Assembly: GCA_031266665.1 (NCBI GenBank)
Contig: JAISAO010000024.1
Coordinates: forward strand, 62,001 to 126,000
Reading direction: 5' to 3'
Source: Propionibacteriaceae bacterium
GTDB taxonomy: Bacteria; Actinomycetota; Actinomycetes; Propionibacteriales; Propionibacteriaceae
DNA: 64,000 nucleotides
Of this stretch, positions 26,740-33,127 are shown one piece after another. Positions within the stretch are counted from its first letter, which is position 1. Each line of letters opens with the position of its first letter. Made by a program: the position numbers and the translations under genes. The notes under the pieces were generated by a model that had not been told where the DNA came from, did not search any database, and saw only the letters and a program-made list of their open reading frames with translations.

Positions 26740-27207
26740 TTATAAGATGCCCAGGTCATCGCGGAACACCGGCTCGCCCGGCAACCGAGACACAACATCC
26801 GTACCTCTCAACACCCTCCACTTCTCACTCAAATACAAGACGCCGTCCACGCGGCGCATGACGACCGGACCCGTCTCGAAGAAAAGCACGGCCGAGGCGT
26901 CCATCCGCTCGGCCAGCTGGGCGGCCGACACGAGCATCGTGAACTCTGCTTGTTCGATATCGCCCTCGTCGACTTTATAATTGAGCGCGTAGTTAACCGC
27001 GGTCGTCGCCGGGGCGCCGAACTCCTTCGTGTACATTTTTTTGGTCGCCTCATCCCTGCTCTCGCCGTCGTAGACGCTTATCCCCCACAGGGCGGGCCAC
27101 CTGACGGGGGCCTCCGACAGGTGCCGGAGGCCCAAGAGGCCCAGCAACTCCGTTTTCACCTCCGGCGTGGTCTTCGTGGAATTCAGCCCCAGCGGATAGT
27201 TGAACAT
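26740..27207 (-). CDS. Immunity-like protein, paralogue 2 (subtype b)
   Basis: A 155-residue member of the same paralogous set. The ends are conserved (MFNYPLGLNS, LRHLSEAPVRWPALWGISV, RLPGEPVFRDDLGIL). The centre is of subtype b (MYTKEFGAPATTAVNYALNY, VDEGDIEQAEFTMLVSAAQL, MDASAVLFFETGPVVMRRVD). ATG 27207 follows AGGGGAGGAAAC. The stop of toxin-tail 1 lies 19 bp upstream, repeating the junction of the intact toxin and paralogue 1. The block from here to paralogue 1 repeats with a period of 594 bp. Function as an immunity protein is inferred from location only. Confidence 0.74.
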   Translation of the reverse strand: MFNYPLGLNSTKTTPEVKTELLGLLGLRHLSEAPVRWPALWGISVYDGESRDEATKKMYTKEFGAPATTAVNYALNYKVDEGDIEQAEFTMLVSAAQLAERMDASAVLFFETGPVVMRRVDGVLYLSEKWRVLRGTDVVSRLPGEPVFRDDLGIL

Positions 27208-27226
27208 GTTTCCTCCCCTGTCGTTG

Positions 27227-27325
27227 TCATGGGTATATCCTCACGATCTGGCCGGCTTTGATGGTGATCACTTCCACGAGCCCGAGGGTCGGCCACCTCC
27301 TAAGCCCGGCCGCCAGCTTATCCAT
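27227..27325 (-). pseudogene. Relic of a CdiA_C-type toxin 3' end (tail 1, still open)
   Basis: An open 32-codon frame: MDKLAAGLRRWPTLGL then VEVITIKAGQIVRIYP and a stop. It aligns with the last residues of the full toxin (LKIKERPGLVEVIAIKAGQI) but has the WP that is typical of other CdiA_C-like toxins, so it comes from a different toxin variant. It has no obvious ribosome site and is likely a leftover of a displaced toxin tip. Confidence 0.8.
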
Positions 27326-27333
27326 GCTGCCGG

Positions 27334-27801
27334 CTATAAGGTTCCCAGGTCATCGCGGAACACCGGCTCGCCCGGAAGCCGCGCCACAGCATCCGGACCC
27401 ACCGACACCCTCCAATCCTCACGCAAATACAAGACGCCATCCACACGGCGCATGATGACCGTACCCGCCTCGAAGGGAAACACAGCCACAGCGTCCACCC
27501 GGTCAACCAGCTGGGCGGCCGACACGAGCATCGCAACCCGAGCCCGCTCTATCTCGTCATCGTCGATTTTATAGTCGACCGCATAGACAACCTGGGTCGT
27601 CGCCTGGACGCCGAGCTCTTCCGTGTACATTTCTTGAGTCGACTCACCCATGCCCTCGCTGTTGTAGACGCTTATACTCCACAGGGCGGGCCACCTGACG
27701 GGGGCCTCCGACAGGTGCCGGAGGCCCAAGAGACCCAGCAACTCCGTTTTCACCTCCGGCGTTGTCCTCGCGGAACTCAGCCCCAGCGGATAGTTGAACA
27801 T
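27334..27801 (-). CDS. Immunity-like protein, paralogue 1 (subtype a), adjacent to the intact toxin
   Basis: A 155-residue protein whose ATG lies 19 bp after the stop of the intact toxin, with a strong AGGGGAGGAAAC site in that gap. This makes it the probable cognate immunity protein. Conserved ends are MFNYPLGLSSARTTPEVKTE and RLPGEPVFRDDLGTL; the centre (MYTEELGVQATTQV, IDDDEIERARVAMLVSAAQL, VDAVAVFPFEAGTV) is of subtype a, shared with paralogue 4. The toxin-binding surface would be expected in the variable middle. No similarity to a named immunity family is recognised. Confidence 0.78.
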   Translation of the reverse strand: MFNYPLGLSSARTTPEVKTELLGLLGLRHLSEAPVRWPALWSISVYNSEGMGESTQEMYTEELGVQATTQVVYAVDYKIDDDEIERARVAMLVSAAQLVDRVDAVAVFPFEAGTVIMRRVDGVLYLREDWRVSVGPDAVARLPGEPVFRDDLGTL

Positions 27802-27820
27802 GTTTCCTCCCCTGTCGTTG

Positions 27821-29902
27821 TCATGGCCATATCCTCACGATCTGGCCGGCTTTGATGGCTATCACTTCCACAAGCCCGGGGCGCTCCTTGATTTTCAGCT
27901 CGGCCGCCACCTGCTCCGCCGTGACCGTGGTGTCATCAAGGTTCAAAACGACCCGACTCGCCTGCCCCCCTTTAGCCTTTCCTTCTATATAGGAGGCGAT
28001 GTTCTTCAAATTGTCGGTGCTCGGCGCGTAGCAGTCGGCTATCTCGCCCTCGAGGAGGTAGTCGGGCTTCTTCGGCCCCGGCACCTTCGGATTCTGCTCT
28101 ATATCAAACCCGGCGTCCGCTAGGGTTTGAGCGGACTCGTTCTCCCGGGTCAAAGACCGAACCGTGCTGGAATCGGCTTTCGGCGGTATCTTGGTGGGCC
28201 GTCCGGTCGGGACGCCGCCTTTCGGCCCGGTCGGCTCGGTCAGCTTGATCTTCGGGGCAGTGGTTTTGTAGCCGATTCTGGCGGCTATTTCTTCGGCGGC
28301 TTTGAGGTCGTTTTTGGTGACGGTGACGCCGTCGCGGGTGATGTTGTCCCCGTTTCTGAGGGCTTGGATCTCGTCGGGTTTCAGGCGCACCCAGCGGGTG
28401 ACGCCGCCGATGGTGACCGGGATGACGGTGAGGGCGAGGCCGAACAGGCCTTGGACGATCTCGCCCTCGTTCAGGTAGGCTGCCGCGTCGGTCAAGGCGA
28501 TGGCGGTGTCGACGGTGGACAACGCGGCTATGACCACGGGCGCGGCCGCGCCGGCGGTGGCGGCCAGGGACGCCACCATTATGACTATGCCCAGGCCCTG
28601 CAAGAACTCGTGCTTGTACTTGTCCCACCACGACAGGTGGTCATACACGACCTGTTGCCGGGCGAAGTGCTCGGCGGCGTTGGCCACGTCGGCGGCGAAC
28701 CGCTCGACCGCGCCCTCGGCATAGGCGTCAGCCGGGCGGTGGCGACCGTCATCCGGCTCGGCTTGGGCGCTCTGCTGCAGTCCCCAGGCGACGGCGGTGG
28801 CGGCGGCCTGGCCGAACCAGGAGCCGCTGGCCTGGTCGAAGCCGTACTCCAGCATCAGATACTCCAACCGGGAGTCGATCTGGGCGGTCCCGGCGTCGGC
28901 GTGCTGCCCGTCCGGGTAGTCGTAGCCCGGCAAATCGACCGGCGTGGTCCCGTTGCCCTGGAAATAGGACAACATCCAGGCCGGGTTGTAGTCCGCGGCC
29001 GACTGGAAGACCCCGGCCATAGGGTCCACCACCTCGGGCTTGCAGCCCAGGTCCTCGTTGAAACGGGGATCGACGACCGGGACGCCCCCGGGAATCTGCC
29101 AGGCCGCGGCGTCCGGCCTCGTGTCGTACAAGATGGTGTCGGCCACGCCGCTGAGGAAACTGGCGGGCCAGGAGCCCCGCGCGATCACCATCGACAACAG
29201 GGCCGCCGAGGGGACGGCGGCGGAGTTTTGGATGGCGGTCCGCCACTGGGCGGTGACGACCCCCAACTGGTCGGGGGGCACGGTGCGGGCGGCCAGGCTC
29301 AACGTCGCCCCCAGACCGTCCAACAAGCGGGCGTAGTCGGCGTCGAAGGTCTCCAAGTCGGCCGGCTCGGCCGCCCCCAGGCCGATGTTGACGTCCAACT
29401 GGTTGCGGCGGGTGTTCAAACCGTTCAACAGCTGGGCCAGCTGTCCGGCGTTCAGGCGGGCCTGCAAGGCCAGGGCGAACCCGGGGTCGCCGCTGTTGGC
29501 GTCCAGCAGGTCCAACAACTCTGGGGGGATGGTCCCGTCCCCCGTGCCGCCCAGAGTGTTGGCGTCGAGGCATTGTTGGATCAAGACGGCGGCCCGGCGG
29601 GCGTCGTCGTCGCTCAGGAACACCGTGTCGTCGAACGTCACCTTGTAAAGCGACTCCCCGGGACGGGAGTCGGCGATCTCGCGCGCCAGGTCGAGGCGTT
29701 GTTGGCACTCCCGCGCCAGCTCGCGCAGCCGCTCCACATGCCAGCCGTCATACAGCCAGTCCGGCAGTCGGTCCGACGACAGGCCCACGTCGTTCAGATA
29801 ATTGGCCAGATGGCCGGCGGCCTCCGGCATATCGCCGATGGCCCGGTTCAACCGGTTGACGACGTCTTGCAGCGCGTCGATATTGATGGACTGCTCCGCC
29901 AC
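27821..29902 (-). CDS. Polymorphic toxin with WXG/LXG-like N-terminus and CdiA_C-type tRNase tip
   Basis: A 693-residue protein with the modular plan of an exported contact-dependent toxin. Residues 1-80 are helical and resemble the WXG100/LXG-type export regions (NIDALQDVVNRLNRAIGDMP); no signal peptide is present. Residues 80-420 are a large uncharacterised middle (DPGFALALQARLNAGQLAQL). A hydrophobic pretoxin segment follows at about 440-500 (GLGIVIMVASLAATAGAAAP). The tip from about residue 582 reads RENESAQTLADAGFDIEQNP, KKPDYLLEGEIADCYAPSTD, QASRVVLNLDD and LVEVIAIKAGQIVRIWP, the pattern of the CdiA_C tRNA nuclease family. GTG 29902 has AGAGGGG seven bases upstream. Export by a type VII-like route is inference; no secretion genes are in the window. 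Confidence 0.85.
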   Translation of the reverse strand: MAEQSINIDALQDVVNRLNRAIGDMPEAAGHLANYLNDVGLSSDRLPDWLYDGWHVERLRELARECQQRLDLAREIADSRPGESLYKVTFDDTVFLSDDDARRAAVLIQQCLDANTLGGTGDGTIPPELLDLLDANSGDPGFALALQARLNAGQLAQLLNGLNTRRNQLDVNIGLGAAEPADLETFDADYARLLDGLGATLSLAARTVPPDQLGVVTAQWRTAIQNSAAVPSAALLSMVIARGSWPASFLSGVADTILYDTRPDAAAWQIPGGVPVVDPRFNEDLGCKPEVVDPMAGVFQSAADYNPAWMLSYFQGNGTTPVDLPGYDYPDGQHADAGTAQIDSRLEYLMLEYGFDQASGSWFGQAAATAVAWGLQQSAQAEPDDGRHRPADAYAEGAVERFAADVANAAEHFARQQVVYDHLSWWDKYKHEFLQGLGIVIMVASLAATAGAAAPVVIAALSTVDTAIALTDAAAYLNEGEIVQGLFGLALTVIPVTIGGVTRWVRLKPDEIQALRNGDNITRDGVTVTKNDLKAAEEIAARIGYKTTAPKIKLTEPTGPKGGVPTGRPTKIPPKADSSTVRSLTRENESAQTLADAGFDIEQNPKVPGPKKPDYLLEGEIADCYAPSTDNLKNIASYIEGKAKGGQASRVVLNLDDTTVTAEQVAAELKIKERPGLVEVIAIKAGQIVRIWP

Positions 29903-29917
29903 GGCTAAACCCCTCTA

Positions 29918-30211
29918 TCACCACCGGGTCCAGCGGGACCGCCAGTCGGAGACGGCGACCATCTCCGGCTGTGCCCGGACAACATCCGCGAACAAGTCGT
30001 CCACCTCCTGGGCCGCCGCGTGGGCGGACCACCTCAGGTCGTACAACTCTTGGTAGACCTGGCGTGCCCTAGAGCTGACCCACGCGGGTGCCTCGAAAAC
30101 CACCAACACCGAGGCCAACGCCTCCGACAACAAGTCCTCGTCGGGCTCGGACGCCCGCCGCCGCGACACCACACCCTGCCGATAAAGATTCAACAACTCA
30201 GTCAAAGCCAT
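29918..30211 (-). CDS. Small helical protein upstream of the toxin, possible export partner
   Basis: A 97-residue, mostly helical acidic protein with a Trp/Arg-rich C-terminus (SDWRSRWTRW). It precedes the toxin by 15 bp on the same strand, with a GGAGGG site before ATG 30211, and so is the first gene of the locus. Small helical proteins encoded just upstream are known to chaperone or target LXG toxins in Firmicutes; I do not recognise this one as a member of those families, and its role here is inferred from position only. No signal peptide or membrane helix. Confidence 0.68.
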   Translation of the reverse strand: MALTELLNLYRQGVVSRRRASEPDEDLLSEALASVLVVFEAPAWVSSRARQVYQELYDLRWSAHAAAQEVDDLFADVVRAQPEMVAVSDWRSRWTRW

Positions 30212-30373
30212 ACCCTCCAGTCATCGCTTTCGTAGCCCAGGCCTATCTGCCGACGGGTTCGTTTAACCGTTGAGGGAGTGTATCCCTTCCCACGGACCAC
30301 GCTCGCCCTGTCACCGAGGTTTCTGGGTCGCGTCGGATTTTAGGGTGCGTCAACCCCGTCTCGGGTAGGCGGG

Positions 30374-30540
30374 ATGAGCCCAGCTCCACCGACTCTCGAC
30401 CACCGAACAACCCCATCCGGGCGTGCTAGCGCCGCCGACGCTTGCAGACGTCCAGTCCGTCTTCACGCCGGCCCCGCCCCCACCACACCCGTGGGAGGCC
30501 GCTTGCCCCGGGGTCCGCTTATGGATCGGGGCCGGACCCG
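30374..30540. repeat. Dispersed repeat B, long copy
   Basis: The gap 30212-30617 holds the promoter side of the toxin locus and this element. It begins GAGCCCAGCTCCACCGA and aligns over about 150 bp with 45366-45532 (shared CCCCATCCGGGCG, GACGTCCAGTCCGTCTTC, CACACCCGT). The right terminal arm is degraded here. No ORF in it is supported. Confidence 0.72.
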
Positions 30541-30617
30541 GAGGCGGGAAAGGTTAGCCTTGAGTCAGCGTGCGGCCGGTTCAGAGCGGGCCGCCCGGCA
30601 GATCCCGGAGAGGTGAT

Positions 30618-31727
30618 ATGACCGAGTCGATGGAGGGCATGATGGCCCTCGGCCGGGCCAAGAACGTCGTCGTCCCGGGGCGGGCCATGGTCGCCGCCCC
30701 GACGCTGGCGCCGGTGGCCCAGCTGACCCGTGACACGGCCGAGCTGGCTAGCCGCCTGGCCCAGGGCTCGCGCCGCCACCTGGCCCGGGCCATCACCTTG
30801 GTCGAATCGACCAAGGCCTCGGACCGGGCGCAGGCGCGCGAGCTATTGGCCCGGCTGCGCCAAGACTCGGCCCCGACCTCGGTCCGGGTGGGCGTCACCG
30901 GCGTCCCCGGGGCCGGCAAATCGACTTTCATCAACGCCTTGGGCCAACAATTGATCGCCCAGGGCCACAAGGTGGCCGTCCTGGCGGTCGACCCGTCCTC
31001 GACTCGGACCGGCGGGTCGATCCTGGGCGACCGCACCCGCATGGGCGAATTGGCCGCCCTGGACGACGCCTTCATCCGCCCCTCGCCCTCCGGCAACCAC
31101 CTGGGCGGCGTCGCCCGGGCCACCCGCGAGACCATGTTGTTGTGCGAGGCGGCCGGCTACGGCGTCGTCTTGGTCGAGACCGTCGGCGTGGGCCAGTCCG
31201 AGGTGGCCGTGGCCGGCATGGTCGACACCTTCTTGCTGATCACGCTGGCCCGGGCCGGGGACCAGCTCCAGGGGATCAAACGCGGCATCTTGGAGATGGC
31301 CGACGTCATCGCCGTCAACAAGTCCGACGGCGACAACGAGGCCGCCTCCCGGATGGCCGCCCGCGATCTCAGGACGGCCATGCGGCTGATCACCTCCGAC
31401 CCCCACGCCCGCCGCCCCCCGGTGGTCAACATCAGCTCCTACACCGGCCTGGGTCTGGACGAGTTGTGGCACGAGGTCTTGGACCACCGCGACCACTTGG
31501 ACCAGGCCGGCGGCCTGGCCGCCCGCCGGGCGCGGCAGCAGCGCGACTGGCTGTGGGCGCTGGTGGACGACGAGTTGGTGGAGGCGGTGCGCCAGTCCCC
31601 GGCGGTCAGAGCCGTTCGGGCCGAGCTGGAGGCGGCCGTGATGGAGGGCGGCGTCAGCGCCGTCGAGGCGGCCGAGACCGTGCTGCGCCGTTTCGCCGCC
31701 GACCTGCCCGCCAGTTGGGTGGAGTGA
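30618..31727 (+). CDS. meaB: Methylmalonyl-CoA mutase-associated GTPase MeaB
   Basis: G3E-type P-loop GTPase that gates cofactor loading and protects adenosylcobalamin-dependent methylmalonyl-CoA mutase. The 369-residue protein has VGVTGVPGAGKSTFINAL (P-loop), VLAVDPSSTRTGGSILGDRT, VLVETVGVGQSEVAVAGMVD and IAVNKSDGDN, the standard MeaB/ArgK set. ATG 30618 with GGAGAGG is the start; it leaves a roughly 45-residue N-terminal extension before the usual beginning. The mutase itself is not in the window. Its presence links the local cobalamin pathway to propionyl-CoA metabolism. Confidence 0.95.
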   Translation: MTESMEGMMALGRAKNVVVPGRAMVAAPTLAPVAQLTRDTAELASRLAQGSRRHLARAITLVESTKASDRAQARELLARLRQDSAPTSVRVGVTGVPGAGKSTFINALGQQLIAQGHKVAVLAVDPSSTRTGGSILGDRTRMGELAALDDAFIRPSPSGNHLGGVARATRETMLLCEAAGYGVVLVETVGVGQSEVAVAGMVDTFLLITLARAGDQLQGIKRGILEMADVIAVNKSDGDNEAASRMAARDLRTAMRLITSDPHARRPPVVNISSYTGLGLDELWHEVLDHRDHLDQAGGLAARRARQQRDWLWALVDDELVEAVRQSPAVRAVRAELEAAVMEGGVSAVEAAETVLRRFAADLPASWVE

Positions 31728-31738
31728 TATCACCAGCC

Positions 31739-31966
31739 ATGACAGACCAAATATTGATCCAGATAGCACGGTTGGGCGCTTCGTTCGTCGTCATCTTCGC
31801 CATCGCCATCGGCGTGTTACTGCTGTGGCACTTTTTGACCCAGCGGAGAAACCGTCGCCGTGCCTCCGCCGAGCGGTCTACTGGTACGCCGCCGAGCGTC
31901 TCCGGGCTGCCAAGCGTGACGGCGCCGAGCGCCGTGGGGGCGGCCGAGCGAGACGGCTTGGGATGA
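31739..31966 (+). CDS. Small single-TM protein
   Basis: A 75-residue protein with one transmembrane helix (about residues 10-32, ARLGASFVVIFAIAIGVLLL) followed by an Arg-rich stop-transfer and a Ser/Pro/Ala tail. It begins 11 bp after meaB and its stop overlaps an ATG at 31963 (ATGA), which suggests coupling to the NERD gene that follows. No family is recognised; the orientation would be N-out, C-in by the positive-inside rule. Confidence 0.55.
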   Translation: MTDQILIQIARLGASFVVIFAIAIGVLLLWHFLTQRRNRRRASAERSTGTPPSVSGLPSVTAPSAVGAAERDGLG

Positions 31967-32996
31967 AGCCGGGCGGCGGGGTGAACAGTTAGTAGCACAA
32001 TGTCTGGAACAATTACCGGGCTACAAGAGGATCCTGTTGAACTGTTACATCCCCACGGACGACGGCACGACTTCCGAGATCGACGTCATCATGGTGCATC
32101 GTTCCGGGGTCTACGTCTTCGAGTCGAAGAACTACGACGGTTGGATCTTCGGCTCTGAGCCGGACTGGAAGTGGACCCAAGCCTTCCCTAACGGGCAAAG
32201 GATAGAGTTTCTCAATCCCCTGCGTCAGAATGCGGGACATATCAAGTGGCTGCGCCACCTCCTGCCGGAGGCAGGCGATATTTTCCGCTCCATCATTGTC
32301 TTCGGCGATCGCTGCCAGTTGAAGAAAATCGAGTTAACGACCGACGCTCATCAGGTGGTTAAACTCGACCAGTTATTGGCGGCGGTCCAACAAACCATAT
32401 GGCAATATATATTGTTAGATGAGTCGGTCGAGGCCATCTGGCGCGAGCTGTGGCCGCGGACCCAAGTTGATCAAGCCACCCGTGAGTCCCATATAGCGGC
32501 CGTCCACCGCCGAGACCGACCCGCTACGGCCGTAGGCCAGCCTGGGATGACCGCCGTCACCCCTGATTGGGCGGTCCAGCCCAACCAGGGAGCCGCCGCC
32601 CTCGTAGGTATGACAACGTTCTCACCCAGAGAGGCCGTGCCTCATCCCGGGGCTCCAGTTTTCTTGCCCGGGCCGCCGATTGTCTTTCCCGGGACAGACG
32701 CCTTACACCCGGAATCGGCCGTGGCCTCTTCCGGGGCGACCGCCTTCCCGACGTGGGCGCCGACCATATCGTCTGAGACGGCCACGCCCCCGCCCGGTGC
32801 GGCTCTGGTCCAAGCCGGTTCGGCGGTTACCGCCAAGCTCAGTCCCAAGGCCGACGCGACCGGACTGGTCAGCCCCGTCTGCCGCTGCGGCGCCACAATG
32901 GTCTTACGTGAAGCCGCCAAGGGCGAGCACAAGGGGCGGCGCTTCTGGGGCTGCCCCCGGTACCCGAAATGCCACCATATAGTTAACTTGGACTGA
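31963..32996 (+). CDS. NERD-domain protein with C-terminal topoisomerase-type zinc finger (5' frameshift)
   Basis: The N-terminal region is a nuclease-related NERD domain: GEQLVAQCLEQLPGYKRILL, EIDVIMVHRSGVYVFESKNY with the E-x-K pair, then the G-I-F-G-S segment. A long Pro/Ala/Thr linker (about 165-270 of the visible frame) follows. The end CRCGATMVLREAAKG to FWGCPRYPKCHHI is a four-Cys zinc ribbon like those of topoisomerase I. The frame is open from 31920 but has no start codon until TTG 32037, which would delete the first conserved block. ATG 31963, overlapping the previous stop, is in the other frame. Restoring one G in the run at 31978-31981 would join it. Either a recent mutation or a sequence error is likely. 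Function in DNA or RNA processing is inferred. Confidence 0.72.
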
Positions 32997-33127
32997 GTTG
33001 TATATATAGCTATCCTTTTCGGAACAGTTCCCGGCGTGCTGTGCTTCGCGTGTGGCACCCATGCCCGTTCTGCGGCACCCGCTCCGGCGGCCGTCGCCCG
33101 GACGCCCCGGTGGGCCACAATTACCCC

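Noticed and set aside
25471-27801. Regular tandem spacing of about 594 bp considered as a CRISPR-like or satellite array
   Set aside because: The units are protein-coding genes with ribosome sites and relic toxin ends; there are no short direct repeats with unique spacers anywhere in the window.
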